DNA of 64,000 nt from Mycobacterium sp. PS03-16 (GTDB lineage Bacteria > Actinomycetota > Actinomycetes > Mycobacteriales > Mycobacteriaceae): contig NZ_SPQO01000012.1 in assembly GCF_004570325.1 (NCBI RefSeq), forward strand, positions 62,001-126,000, given 5' to 3'. The notes beneath the pieces were generated by a model that did no database searches, was not told the origin of the DNA, and saw nothing but the letters and a program-made list of their open reading frames with translations. This document shows positions 7,579 through 19,588 of the stretch, piece by piece. How positions within the stretch are numbered: the stretch's first letter is position 1; each line of letters begins with the position of its first letter. The position numbers and the translations under genes were made by a program.

Positions 7579-8960
7579 GGCACCGACTCCGTGCGCGGCG
7601 GCCCGTACGGACTCGGCAGATCGGTTTCCCCGGCGCGCCACCGCCGGGCCATCGACCGCAGCACCACGTACGCACCGACCGTCATGCCGAGATAGACGAC
7701 GAGCACCGCGATGTAGCTCCACCACAGGCCGCTGCTCTGGCTGGCCGCATCCTCGGTGCGCAGCACCTGCCACACCGTCCACGGCTGGCGGCCGACCTCG
7801 GTGGCGATCCAGCCCGCTTCCACCGCCACGATCGCCAGCGGCCCGGTGATCACCGACAGCCGCAGGAACCACCGGTTGGCCAGGAGATCGCGTCCGCGCC
7901 ACCAAAACAGCCAGTACCCCACCGCCACGGCGGCCAGCAGTGTCCCGATCCCGACCATCGACTGAAAGGCCAGATGCGTGATGTTGACCGGCGGCCACTC
8001 CGCGCGCGGGACGTCCTCCAGGCCGGGCACCGGCGCGTCCCACGAATTGCGGGCGATGATCGAGCCCAGCCGCGGGATCGTCAGCGCCCACCGCACCTCA
8101 CCGTCGATCAGCACCCCGCCCAGCCGCAACGGCGCCGGGCTCTCGGTGGTCTGCGCGAGTTCGAACGCCGCGAGCTTGGCCGGTTGGGTGTCGTGGATCT
8201 TCATGCCCAGCAGGTGCCCGATGACCGGCTGCGCGACGGCCGCCACCGACGCGAACGCGAACGGCACCGTGAACCCCAGCCGGTGATGCGCGTCGACGCG
8301 GCCGCGCAGCAGCCCGAAGGCATACACGCCCGAGACCGTCAGCCCGACGACCATGAACGCGGCCACCCACATGTGCAGGAACTGCAGCCCCGAGGCTTCG
8401 TTGAACATCGCCCGCCACGGGTTCACGTCGACGACCTCACCGTCGCGGATCGCGAACCCGGCCGGATGGTTCATCCACGCGTTGACCGAGACCACGCAGA
8501 ACGTGCCGACGATCCCGGCCAGGCCCATCGGGACCAGCATCAACAGGTGGCGCCGCGGCGGCATGCGGCCCCAGCCGTACAGGTAGATGCCCAGGAAGAT
8601 GGCCTCCACGAAGAACGACAGCCCCTCGAACGCGAACGGCAACCCGAGGACGTCGCCGAAGCGGCCCATCAGGCCCGGCCACAGCAGGCCCATCTCGAAG
8701 CTCAGCACCGTGCCCGACACCGCGCCGATCGCGAACAGCACTGCCGACACCTTCGCCCAGCGCTGCGCCAGGCCCAGCGCCACCGGATCGTCGCGCACGA
8801 TGCCGCGCCGGTGCACGACAAAGATGATCGTCGGGAACGCCACCCCGAAGCAGGCGAGCACGATGTGCCAGCCCAGCGAGAACGCCATCTGCTGACGCGC
8901 AGGCAGCAGCCCGGGCGGTTCTTCGGCGGCGAACAGCAGCAGGGTCTCGGTCAGCCCCAT
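7575..8960 (-). CDS. cydA: cytochrome bd-type oxidase subunit I
   Basis: This 461-residue protein carries the haem-bearing quinol oxidase features. ARQQMAFSLGWHI places the conserved N-terminal haem-ligand His at position 32. FEMGLLWPGLM and FAFEGLSFFVEAIFLGIYLYGW carry the conserved acidic residues, and GWIATEVGRQPW (383-394) is the family signature. The Q-loop is short, as in CIO-type enzymes. I chose the ATG at 8960 because TAGTTC lies 6 bases before it, a leaderless pattern; a GTG at 8966 is the alternative. The N-terminus differs from the main mycobacterial CydA as I remember it, so this is probably an alternative bd oxidase. It overlaps cydB by 4 bases and is divergent from the DUF2243 gene. 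Confidence 0.9.
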   Translation of the reverse strand: MGLTETLLLFAAEEPPGLLPARQQMAFSLGWHIVLACFGVAFPTIIFVVHRRGIVRDDPVALGLAQRWAKVSAVLFAIGAVSGTVLSFEMGLLWPGLMGRFGDVLGLPFAFEGLSFFVEAIFLGIYLYGWGRMPPRRHLLMLVPMGLAGIVGTFCVVSVNAWMNHPAGFAIRDGEVVDVNPWRAMFNEASGLQFLHMWVAAFMVVGLTVSGVYAFGLLRGRVDAHHRLGFTVPFAFASVAAVAQPVIGHLLGMKIHDTQPAKLAAFELAQTTESPAPLRLGGVLIDGEVRWALTIPRLGSIIARNSWDAPVPGLEDVPRAEWPPVNITHLAFQSMVGIGTLLAAVAVGYWLFWWRGRDLLANRWFLRLSVITGPLAIVAVEAGWIATEVGRQPWTVWQVLRTEDAASQSSGLWWSYIAVLVVYLGMTVGAYVVLRSMARRWRAGETDLPSPYGPPRTESVP

Positions 8961-9033
8961 CGCCACGAACTACCCGGTTACGTCAAGGTCAAAAGGGGGA
9001 TTGGGCAGGCGGTTCGCGGGTACCGCGGGCATC

Positions 9034-9504
9034 ATGATCGATCGACGACCGCCCACCCCGCTGCCGAGCTTGCTCATGGGCCTCGGCCTCGGCGGCTTCG
9101 TCGACGGCATCGTGCTCCACGAGATCCTGCAGTGGCATCACATGATCAGCGGCACCGAGCCGACCGACACCGTCGCCGGTCTGGAGCTGAACGTCGTCGC
9201 CGACGGCTTCTTCCACGTCGCCACCTGGCTGCTGGTGATGGCCGGCTCGACGTTGACCGTCGTGTCCTGGCGGCAGGGGCGCCTCGCGCCGAACTGGTCG
9301 TTCCACCTCGGGTTGCTGCTGCTCGGCTGGGGCGTGTTCAACGTCGTCGAAGGGGTGATCGACCGTCAGATGCTCGGCGTGCACCACGTGCGCGACGACC
9401 TCGGCGGCCCGCTGGTCTGGGACATCGGCTTCCTGATCTTCGGCGCCCTGCTCATCGCCGTCGGGTGGGTGATCTACCGGCGCGGCGCGCGCCTGCTCAA
9501 TTAG
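9034..9504 (+). CDS. DUF2243 family membrane protein
   Basis: This 156-residue protein has four predicted transmembrane segments. It matches the DUF2243 pattern: GLGLGGFVDGIVLHEILQWHHM near residues 15-36, DGFFHVATW in the second helix, and GVHHVRDD before the last. Several histidines at helix ends suggest metal or haem contact, but no activity is established. The start is uncertain: the ATG at 9034 is favoured and TTG at 9001 is possible. It is divergent from the cydAB oxidase genes, and its stop overlaps a perfect palindrome in front of the WYL regulator. A respiratory or copper-related role is inferred from context only. Confidence 0.78.
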   Translation: MIDRRPPTPLPSLLMGLGLGGFVDGIVLHEILQWHHMISGTEPTDTVAGLELNVVADGFFHVATWLLVMAGSTLTVVSWRQGRLAPNWSFHLGLLLLGWGVFNVVEGVIDRQMLGVHHVRDDLGGPLVWDIGFLIFGALLIAVGWVIYRRGARLLN

Positions 9505-9522
9505 CGGACAGAACCTGTCCGC
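9504..9522. promoter_or_regulatory. GCGGACAG-AAC-CTGTCCGC palindrome upstream of the WYL regulator
   Basis: Perfect 8-bp arms with a 3-base spacer lie 22 bp before the WYL regulator start and overlap the last base of the DUF2243 stop codon. Without a T-run it is more likely an operator for the WYL protein than a terminator, though an RNA hairpin could serve as both. Confidence 0.55.
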
Positions 9523-9543
9523 AACCTCTGGCAGTCTGAGTAG

Positions 9544-10497
9544 ATGTCGCAGACGACGAGCCGGGTGCTGCAGCTGTTGGGTCTGCTGCAGTCGCGGCGC
9601 GTGTGGACCGGGGAGGAACTCGCCGAACGGCTCAGCGTCACCACCCGCAGCGTGCGCCGCGACATCGACCGGCTGCGCGAACTCGGCTACCCCGTTGCGG
9701 CCAGCACCGGCCACGGCGGCGGCTATCAGCTCGGCGCGGGCGCGGCGCTGCCCCCGCTGCTGCTCGACCCCGACGAGGCCGTCGCGATGGCGGTCTGCCT
9801 GCGCGTCGCCGCGGGCGGCACGGTCGCCGGCGTCACCGAATCCGCGCTGCGCGCGCTGAGCAAGCTCGATCAGGTGATGCCGGCGCGGCTGCGCTCGCAG
9901 GTCTCGGCCGTGCACGACACCACCGTCACGCTCGCCTCGACCCCGCCCGAGGTGGTCGACCCCGACGTGCTCATGACGCTCGCCCGCGCCTGCCGCGACC
10001 GCGAACACGTCACCGCCGGCTACGTTGACCGGGCCGGCAAGGCCACCCGCCGCCGGCTGGAGCCCTACCAGCTGGTGACCACCGGCCGGCGCTGGTATCT
10101 GCTGGCCTACGACCGCGACCGCCAGGACTGGCGCAGCCTGCGCCTGGACCGGATGGCCGACGTCGCCGCCGCAGGCACCACCTTCACCCCACGCGAGGCG
10201 CCCGACGCCGCCGACTACGTCCGCCGCTCCATCAGCACCTCGCCGTACCGCTACGTCGCGAAGGTGCGCTACCGGGCGCCGCGCGACGTCATCGCCGGCC
10301 ACTTCCCGCCCGCCTCGGCGACCATCGAACCCGACGGCCCCGACGCGTGCATCGTCACCGCGGGCGCCGACGACCCCGAACGCATGGCGCTGTACTTCGC
10401 CGTCGCCGGCGCGGAATTCGAGGTGCTCGAACCGCCCGAGGTGATCGCCGCCGTCGGCGCCGTGGCCGACCGGCTGGGCCGCGCCGTCAGTCGATGA
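9544..10497 (+). CDS. YafY-type HTH_11/WYL domain transcriptional regulator
   Basis: This 317-residue protein has an N-terminal winged HTH (about residues 1-60: RVLQLLGLLQSRRVWTGEEL ... VTTRSVRRDIDRLRELGYPV) with the GGGYQLG wing. A central WYL domain (about 135-220) and a C-terminal WCX-like region follow. WYL domains sense nucleic-acid or nucleotide ligands, and such regulators are often linked to DNA-damage or stress responses. A perfect palindrome just upstream is its probable operator. The gene's 3' end overlaps the convergent nucleotidyltransferase gene by 11 bases. Confidence 0.9.
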   Translation: MSQTTSRVLQLLGLLQSRRVWTGEELAERLSVTTRSVRRDIDRLRELGYPVAASTGHGGGYQLGAGAALPPLLLDPDEAVAMAVCLRVAAGGTVAGVTESALRALSKLDQVMPARLRSQVSAVHDTTVTLASTPPEVVDPDVLMTLARACRDREHVTAGYVDRAGKATRRRLEPYQLVTTGRRWYLLAYDRDRQDWRSLRLDRMADVAAAGTTFTPREAPDAADYVRRSISTSPYRYVAKVRYRAPRDVIAGHFPPASATIEPDGPDACIVTAGADDPERMALYFAVAGAEFEVLEPPEVIAAVGAVADRLGRAVSR

Positions 10498-11038
10498 TGC
10501 CGAGGCGTTCGAGCAGCACCAGGAACGCCGCGGCGAACGGGCTGTCGGCGGTGTCGCGGCGCACGCTGTCCCAGTCCACCTGCTCCCGGGTGGCGCGGAT
10601 GGACGGCAGCAGCGCCGCGAAGTCGCAGTGATGCTCGTTGAGCGAGTTCAGCTTCTCGATGACCACGTGCGTCGGCGCCAGCACCCGCATCCGGATGGCC
10701 AGCACGTCGAGTTCCTCGGCCGCAGCCACCGCTTCCTTCGTCACCGGGATGCCGTTGAGCCGGTGCAGCACGTCGATCACGAAATCCTCGCCGACGCAGG
10801 CCTTGAACAGCCAGTCCTCCGGGGTGCGCTCGATGCGGAACCCAGCCTTCTCCAGCGTCAGCGCCGCCGCCTCGGTGTCCTCCTCGGCGACCACGAAGTC
10901 CACGTCGTGCACCGGCTCCGGGCCGCCGAAGGCCCACAGCGCGTAGCTGCCCGCCAGCGCGAAGTCCGGACCCTCGGCCCGCAGGGCCGAAGCTGAGCGG
11001 CGCAGCGCATCACGCAGCGCATCGTTACGGGCGGACAT
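10487..11038 (-). CDS. nucleotidyltransferase-fold protein
   Basis: This 183-residue protein has the minimal nucleotidyltransferase core: FALAGSYALWAFGG followed by HDVDFVV (about residues 26-47), i.e. the GS...DxD metal-binding pattern, with a third acidic position in FVIDVLHRL. It resembles stand-alone DUF6036/AbiEii-type nucleotidyltransferases that modify proteins, tRNAs or small molecules. No toxin-antitoxin partner is adjacent. The ATG at 11038 was chosen for its good codon context after AAAGTAGG. It is divergent from the EEP-fold gene at 11092 and overlaps the 3' end of the WYL gene. The substrate is unknown. Confidence 0.8.
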   Translation of the reverse strand: MSARNDALRDALRRSASALRAEGPDFALAGSYALWAFGGPEPVHDVDFVVAEEDTEAAALTLEKAGFRIERTPEDWLFKACVGEDFVIDVLHRLNGIPVTKEAVAAAEELDVLAIRMRVLAPTHVVIEKLNSLNEHHCDFAALLPSIRATREQVDWDSVRRDTADSPFAAAFLVLLERLGIID

Positions 11039-11091
11039 CGACCTACTTTCACGGGTGTCGGGGGACGAGCACGGCGGGTACCTAGTACCCC

Positions 11092-11859
11092 ATGCGCTTG
11101 GCGACATTCAACATTCTCCATGGACGCAGCGTTCACGACGGCGACGTCAAGCTCGGCCGGCTGGCCGACGCGATCCGCGACCTCGACGCCGACATCGTCG
11201 CGCTGCAGGAGGTGGACCTCGACCAGCCACGCTCCGGCAAGGCCGACCTGACCGCCGTTGCGGCCGAGGCGATGCACGCGGTGAGTCACCGCTTCGTCGC
11301 CGCGCTCGCGGGCACACCGGGCGCGACGTGGATGGCGGCCACCGGCCGCGAACAGCCCGGCACCGCCGCCTATGGCATCGCGCTGCTGTCCCGGTTCCCG
11401 GCCGAGATGTGGCAGGTGGTGCGGCTGCCGCGGATCCCGATGCGCTTCCCGATGTACCTGCCCGGCCCCAACCGCGTGCAGGTCGTCCACGAGGAGCCGC
11501 GGGCGGCGATGGTCGGCCGGTTCGACACGCCGCTGGGCCCGCTGACCGTCGCCAACACCCACCTGTCGTTCGTGCCGGGCTGGAACCGTGTGCAGATGCG
11601 TCGGCTGATCCGTGACCTGCGTGGCTTCGACGGGCCCCGGATGCTGATGGGCGACCTCAACGTCACCCCGCCGTCACCGACGCGGTGGACCACCATGCGA
11701 CCGCTCGCCGAGGGGCTGACCTTCCCCACCGAGAACCCCGACCGCCAGCTCGACCACATCCTCACCGACGACCCCGGGCTGCGCGTCGACCACTGCGAGA
11801 CCGTGGCGTTGCCGATCTCCGACCACCGCGCGCTGGTCGTCGACATCTCCCGCGCATAG
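11092..11859 (+). CDS. endonuclease/exonuclease/phosphatase (EEP) family hydrolase
   Basis: This 255-residue protein has the EEP (DNase I-like) fold signatures in order: FNILHGR at the N-terminus, ALQEVDLDQ with the metal-binding Glu (about residues 38-46), ANTHLSFVPG (about 155), GDLNVTPPSP (Asp-x-Asn, about 190) and the terminal catalytic SDHRALVVDI. All key residues are present. It has no signal peptide. The family includes phosphodiesterases, sphingomyelinase-like enzymes and nucleases, so the substrate cannot be named. The ROK kinase gene begins 9 bases after its stop, so they are probably co-transcribed. Confidence 0.87.
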   Translation: MRLATFNILHGRSVHDGDVKLGRLADAIRDLDADIVALQEVDLDQPRSGKADLTAVAAEAMHAVSHRFVAALAGTPGATWMAATGREQPGTAAYGIALLSRFPAEMWQVVRLPRIPMRFPMYLPGPNRVQVVHEEPRAAMVGRFDTPLGPLTVANTHLSFVPGWNRVQMRRLIRDLRGFDGPRMLMGDLNVTPPSPTRWTTMRPLAEGLTFPTENPDRQLDHILTDDPGLRVDHCETVALPISDHRALVVDISRA

Positions 11860-11868
11860 GTTCGATGC

Positions 11869-12783
11869 GTGCTCACGCTGGCCCTCGACGTGGGCGGCAC
11901 GAAGGTCGCCGCCGGGCTCGTCGACCCCGACGGTGCGCTGGTCGCGCGCTGGGAGCGGCCGACGCCGCGCGGCGACGCCGAGGCGGTGTGGGATGCCGTC
12001 GCCGCGCTTCTTGCAGACGGGATGCGCGGCGGGCCGGTGGACCGGGTGGGGATCGCCTCGGCCGGTCCCATCGACGTACCGTCGGGAACCGTCAGCCCCA
12101 TCAATGTGACGGCGTGGCAACGGTTTCCGGTCGTTTCGCGGGTGGCGGACGCGACCGGGCTGCCGGTCGTGCTGGGCGGGGACGGGCTGTGCATGACGCT
12201 GGGGGAGCGGTGGCGCGGCGCCGGTCGCGGCGCGGAGTTTTTGCTCGGCATGGTGGTGTCGACGGGGGTCGGCGGCGGGCTGGTGTTCGACGGCGCCCCG
12301 TACCACGGCCGCACCGGCAACGCGGGGCACGTCGGGCACGTCGTCGTCGACCCGTCCGGTGCGCTGTGTTCATGCGGTGGGCACGGCTGCGTGGAGACGC
12401 TCGCGGGCGGCCCGCGGATGGTGGCGTGGGCCCGCGCGCAGGGCTGGGGCGGGGACGACGCCCGGGCGCTGGCCGCCGCTGCGGCCGACGGGGAGGCGGT
12501 CGCGGTGCAGGCGTTCACGCGGGCCGGCCGCGCGGTGGCGGCGATGATCGCGTCGGTGGCCGCGGTGTGCGACCTGGACCTGGTGGTGATCGGCGGCGGC
12601 GTCGCCCGCGCCGGGGCGGTGCTGTTCGATCCGCTGCGCGCGGCGCTCGACGGGTACGCCGGGCTGGACTTCCTGCGCGGGCTGCGGGTGGTGCCCGCCG
12701 AACTCGCCGACGCCGGGCTGATCGGCGCCGCCGCGCTGGCCAACGGTTCCGCCGCACGCCGACCGGGTACGCCGCCACCATGA
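11869..12783 (+). CDS. ROK family sugar kinase / regulator-like protein
   Basis: This 304-residue protein is a ROK family kinase without an N-terminal HTH, so an enzyme rather than a repressor. It shows the phosphate-1 motif ALDVGGTKVAAGLVD (residues 4-18), the ROK block VGHVVVDPSGALCSCGGHGC and the zinc motif CxCGxxGCxE (CSCGGHGCVE, about 165-174). A phosphate-2 region with GTGVGGGLV-type glycines (STGVGGGLVF, about 129-138) is present. The likely reaction is ATP-dependent phosphorylation of glucose or an N-acyl-hexosamine; the exact sugar is not clear. The GTG at 11869 is used. Its stop overlaps the start of the repeat mini-gene (ATGA). It corresponds in position to Rv0650 (memory). Confidence 0.9.
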   Translation: MLTLALDVGGTKVAAGLVDPDGALVARWERPTPRGDAEAVWDAVAALLADGMRGGPVDRVGIASAGPIDVPSGTVSPINVTAWQRFPVVSRVADATGLPVVLGGDGLCMTLGERWRGAGRGAEFLLGMVVSTGVGGGLVFDGAPYHGRTGNAGHVGHVVVDPSGALCSCGGHGCVETLAGGPRMVAWARAQGWGGDDARALAAAAADGEAVAVQAFTRAGRAVAAMIASVAAVCDLDLVVIGGGVARAGAVLFDPLRAALDGYAGLDFLRGLRVVPAELADAGLIGAAALANGSAARRPGTPPP

Positions 12784-12917
12784 CCGCACCCGAACCGCAG
12801 CCCGCCGAGACGCCGGAACGCGGCACCCCGACCGAGACCCCCGAACGGCTGACGCCCGCGGAGACGCCCGAACGGCTGACCCCCGCCGAGACCCCCGAAC
12901 GCGTCACGCCGGAGTAG
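12780..12917 (+). CDS. 45-residue protein with four ETPERxTPx repeats
   Basis: The ATG overlaps the ROK stop as ATGA, so it would be translated by re-initiation. After a 9-residue head (MTAPEPQPA), the whole protein is four tandem 9-residue units: ETPERGTPT, ETPERLTPA, ETPERLTPA, ETPERVTPE (bases 12807-12914). The four 27-base units differ at synonymous third positions (ACG/ACC, CGG/CGC), so the peptide pattern looks maintained rather than freshly duplicated. It is Pro/Glu/Thr-rich, has no hydrophobic segment and should be disordered. I recognise no family. It could alternatively be an extension that some homologues fuse to the kinase. Confidence 0.5.
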   Translation: MTAPEPQPAETPERGTPTETPERLTPAETPERLTPAETPERVTPE

Positions 12918-12938
12918 TTCTTGCCCGCTCGGACCGCG

Positions 12939-12999
12939 GCGAGCGTGCGCGAAGTGCTGCCCCGCAGCGGCGTTTCGGGGTGCAGACACGCACGCTCGC
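12939..12999. repeat. dispersed hairpin family 1, copy A
   Basis: GCGAGCGTGCG (12939-12949) pairs perfectly with CGCACGCTCGC (12989-12999). The right half, TGCAGACACGCACGCTCGCG (12981-13000), recurs nearly unchanged at 28709-28725 and 30467-30485. It lies between the repeat mini-gene and the rplJ promoter. Confidence 0.7.
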
Positions 13000-13019
13000 G
13001 GTAATGAGGGGGCGGCGTT

Positions 13020-13049
13020 TTGCCTGATACGAGCGCGGCACGCTAACAT
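13020..13049 (+). promoter_or_regulatory. rplJ-rplL promoter
   Basis: TTGCCT (13020-13025), an 18-base spacer and TAACAT (13044-13049) make a good SigA-type promoter. Transcription would start near 13056 and leave a leader of about 190 bases before rplJ. Confidence 0.55.
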
Positions 13050-13055
13050 TGCCGG

Positions 13056-13200
13056 GTTCCACCGAAGACCGTCGGTTACCGAGTGATCGGTTGAAGGTCC
13101 CGGATCTGATCCGGGCGGCCCACGCAGGAGGACGAGGTAACACTATTCGTGTGCGCCCCGGCCTGTCTGCGCCGGGGCGTTCGTCGTTTCGGGGCCGGCC
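13056..13200 (+). ncRNA. L10 leader of the rplJ-rplL mRNA
   Basis: The long structured leader in front of rplJ fits the ribosomal-protein L10 leader, where L10(L12)4 binds its own mRNA to repress translation. A strong GC hairpin (CGCCCCGGC at 13154-13162 with GCCGGGGCG at 13171-13179) followed by TTCGTCGTTT resembles an attenuator. The boundaries are approximate. With copy A of hairpin family 1 and the promoter, this accounts for the 12918-13246 gap. Confidence 0.6.
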
Positions 13201-13246
13201 AGCGTGACCCGGTGGGGCATCCGCTACCCACCACAAGGAGGCATGC

Positions 13247-13774
13247 ATGGCCACGGCTGAGAAAGCCACGGCGGTTGCCGACATCGCCGAGCAGTTCAAG
13301 GAGGCGACGGCCACCGTCGTCACCGAGTACCGCGGCCTCACGGTGGCCAACCTCGCCGAGCTGCGTCGCTCGCTCGGTGACTCCGCCACCTACACCGTCG
13401 CGAAGAACACCCTGGTCAAGCGCGCCGCTGCCGAAGCCGGGATCGACGGTCTCGACGACCTGTTCGCCGGCCCGACGGCGATCGCGTTCGTCAAGGGCGA
13501 GCCCGTCGACGCCGCCAAGGCGATCAAGAACTTCGCCAAGGACCACAAGGCGCTCGTCATCAAGGGCGGCTACATGGAGGGCCGCGCGCTCTCCATCGAC
13601 GAGGTCAATCGCATTGCGGACCTCGAGTCGCGCGAGGTGCTGCTGGCCAAGCTGGCCGGCGCGATGAAGGGCAACCTGAGCAAGGCCGCCGGCCTGTTCA
13701 ACGCGCCCGCGTCGCAGGTCGCCCGCCTGGCTGCCGCGCTGCAAGAGAAGAAGTCCGGCGAATCCGCCGCCTGA
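13247..13774 (+). CDS. rplJ: 50S ribosomal protein L10
   Basis: This 175-residue L10 protein forms the base of the ribosomal stalk and anchors L7/L12 dimers. The N-terminal rRNA-binding domain shows [19 protein letters not shown] and [13 protein letters not shown] (about residues 25-60), and the C-terminal helix that docks L7/L12 is present. AAGGAGG lies 6-7 bases upstream of the ATG at 13247. It is co-transcribed with rplL, 45 bases downstream, and is preceded by the autogenous L10 leader. Confidence 0.98.
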   Translation: MATAEKATAVADIAEQFKEATATVVTEYRGLTVANLAELRRSLGDSATYTVAKNTLVKRAAAEAGIDGLDDLFAGPTAIAFVKGEPVDAAKAIKNFAKDHKALVIKGGYMEGRALSIDEVNRIADLESREVLLAKLAGAMKGNLSKAAGLFNAPASQVARLAAALQEKKSGESAA

Positions 13775-13819
13775 TCCACACCACCCACAGACCGAAGTAA
13801 GTAAGGAAAGGACCTAACC

Positions 13820-14209
13820 ATGGCCAAGCTGTCCACCGACGAACTGCTCGACGCGTTCAAGGAAATGACCCTGCTCGAGCTCTCCGAGTTCGTGAAGCAG
13901 TTCGAGGAGACCTTCGAGGTCACCGCGGCCGCTCCGGTCGCCGTTGCCGCCGCCGGTGGTGCCGGCGCCGCTCCGGCCGAGGCCGCCGAGGAGCAGACCG
14001 AGTTCGACGTCATCCTCGAGAGCGCCGGCGACAAGAAGATCGGCGTCATCAAGGTCGTCCGCGAGATCGTCTCGGGCCTGGGCCTCAAGGAAGCCAAGGA
14101 CCTGGTCGACAGCGCCCCGAAGCCGATCCTCGAGAAGGCTCCGAAGGAAGCTGCCGACGACGCCAAGGCCAAGCTGGAGGCGGCCGGCGCGACGGTCTCC
14201 GTCAAGTAA
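13820..14209 (+). CDS. rplL: 50S ribosomal protein L7/L12
   Basis: This 129-residue acidic stalk protein recruits translational GTPases. It has the N-terminal dimerisation helices ([20 protein letters not shown]), an Ala/Gly-rich hinge (about residues 35-60) and the C-terminal globular domain with [20 protein letters not shown] and the [13 protein letters not shown] end. AAAGGA precedes the ATG at 13820. A strong hairpin follows the stop. Confidence 0.98.
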   Translation: MAKLSTDELLDAFKEMTLLELSEFVKQFEETFEVTAAAPVAVAAAGGAGAAPAEAAEEQTEFDVILESAGDKKIGVIKVVREIVSGLGLKEAKDLVDSAPKPILEKAPKEAADDAKAKLEAAGATVSVK

Positions 14210-14223
14210 GTTCGCACGTCGTT

Positions 14224-14259
14224 CTGTGGGGTCGGCCCGGTCACGGGTCGGCCCCACAG
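14224..14259 (+). terminator. rplL terminator hairpin
   Basis: CTGTGGGG (14224-14231) pairs with CCCCACAG (14252-14259), and the inner CGGCCCG/CGGGTCG pairing has one mismatch. It lies 15 bases after the rplL stop. The following T-content is low, as is common in mycobacteria. Confidence 0.6.
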
Positions 14260-14426
14260 TCGTCTCTGCGGCCACCCAGCAAACCGCGCATTTCGGCACC
14301 CGGATTCCTGTCCGGTCACTATGGTCAACGGGCACAAGTGCTGCCACGCTGCGGCGTACGCTATGGTGACTCAAGCCACAGGCGGGGAGCACGTGGCGCG
14401 AAGCACTCTGGCGGAAGGATTTGCGC

Positions 14427-15506
14427 GTGGGGATCGGGATTCAGGTTGAGGGGCTCACCAAGTCCTTCGGTTCCCAGCGAATCTGGGAAGACGTCACGAT
14501 GGAGATCCCGGCCGGCGAGGTGAGCGTGCTGCTCGGCCCGTCCGGTACCGGTAAGTCGGTGTTCCTCAAGTCGCTGATCGGTCTGCTGCGCCCCGAGCGC
14601 GGCAAGGTCATCGTCGACGGCACCAACATCATCGAGTGCTCGGCCAAGGAGCTCTACGAGATTCGCACCCTGTTCGGCGTCATGTTCCAGGACGGTGCGC
14701 TGTTCGGCTCGATGAGCCTGTATGACAACACCGCTTTCCCCTTGCGTGAGCACACCAAGAAGAAGGAAAGCGAGATCCGCCAGATCGTCATGGAGAAGCT
14801 GGACCTCGTCGGTCTGGCCGGTGACGAGAACAAGTTCCCGGGCGAGATCTCCGGCGGTATGCGCAAGCGCGCCGGCCTGGCCCGCTCGCTGGTGCTCGAC
14901 CCGCAGATCATCCTCTGCGACGAGCCCGACTCCGGTCTGGACCCGGTGCGTACCGCCTACCTGAGCCAGCTGCTGATCGACATCAACGCGCAGATCGACT
15001 GCACGATCCTGATCGTCACGCACAACATCAACATCGCCCGCACGGTGCCGGACAACATGGGCATGCTGTTCCGCAAGCACCTGGTGATGTTCGGCCCGCG
15101 CGAGGTGCTGCTGACCAGCGACGAGCCCGTGGTCAAGCAGTTCCTCAACGGCCGCCGGCTGGGCCCCATCGGCATGTCGGAGGAGAAGGACGAGTCGACG
15201 ATGGCCGAGGAGCAGGCCATGGTCGACGCCGGTCACCACGACGGTGGCGTCGAGGAGATCGAGGGCGTGCCGCCGCAGGTCAGCGCCACGCCGGGGATGC
15301 CGGAGCGCCGGGCCGTCGCCCGCCGCCAGGCTCGGGTGCGCGAGATTCTGCACACCCTGCCGCCCAAGGCGCAGGAAGCGATCCGCGACGACCTCGAAGG
15401 CACCCACAAGTACCCGGTGCACGACTTCGGCGACGAGCCGACCAACCGGCACCACCACGAGGACGACGCCCCCACCGCGTCGATCCCGGTCTCTCGCGAG
15501 AGCTGA
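14427..15506 (+). CDS. mkl: Mce transporter ATPase (MceG/Mkl)
   Basis: This 359-residue ABC ATPase energises Mce lipid/cholesterol importers in mycobacteria. Walker A is GPSGTGKS, the signature is ISGGMRKRAGLARS, Walker B is ILCDEPDSGLD, and the switch His is in VTHNINIA. A C-terminal extension of about 110 residues beyond the ATPase core (MSEEKDESTMAEEQAMVDAG ... LPPKAQEAIRDDLEGTHKYP) is characteristic of the mycobacterial protein and may regulate it. I chose the GTG at 14427, 7 bases after GGAAGGA; the TTG at 14421 is less likely. It stands alone between rplL and rpoB as in M. tuberculosis Rv0655 and must work in trans with unlinked mce operons. Confidence 0.93.
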   Translation: MGIGIQVEGLTKSFGSQRIWEDVTMEIPAGEVSVLLGPSGTGKSVFLKSLIGLLRPERGKVIVDGTNIIECSAKELYEIRTLFGVMFQDGALFGSMSLYDNTAFPLREHTKKKESEIRQIVMEKLDLVGLAGDENKFPGEISGGMRKRAGLARSLVLDPQIILCDEPDSGLDPVRTAYLSQLLIDINAQIDCTILIVTHNINIARTVPDNMGMLFRKHLVMFGPREVLLTSDEPVVKQFLNGRRLGPIGMSEEKDESTMAEEQAMVDAGHHDGGVEEIEGVPPQVSATPGMPERRAVARRQARVREILHTLPPKAQEAIRDDLEGTHKYPVHDFGDEPTNRHHHEDDAPTASIPVSRES

Positions 15507-15519
15507 CGCGAGCCTTCTG

Positions 15520-15553
15520 ACGCGGCGTGCCGGGCGACCGGCGCGCCGCGTCG
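15520..15553 (+). terminator. mkl terminator, two-tier hairpin
   Basis: GACGCGGCG (15520-15528) pairs with CGCCGCGTC (15545-15553), with an inner GCCGG-GCGA-CCGGC stem (15530-15543). It starts 13 bases after the mkl stop and is followed by GGCGTTTG. Confidence 0.6.
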
Positions 15554-19582
<4,029 letters not shown>

Positions 19583-19588
19583 CGAACC

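Noticed and set aside
12807-12914. Tandem 27-base repeats as a possible CRISPR or VNTR array
   Set aside because: There are no spacers, the units are directly adjacent and in frame, and they diverge mainly at synonymous positions; a coding repeat explains them better.
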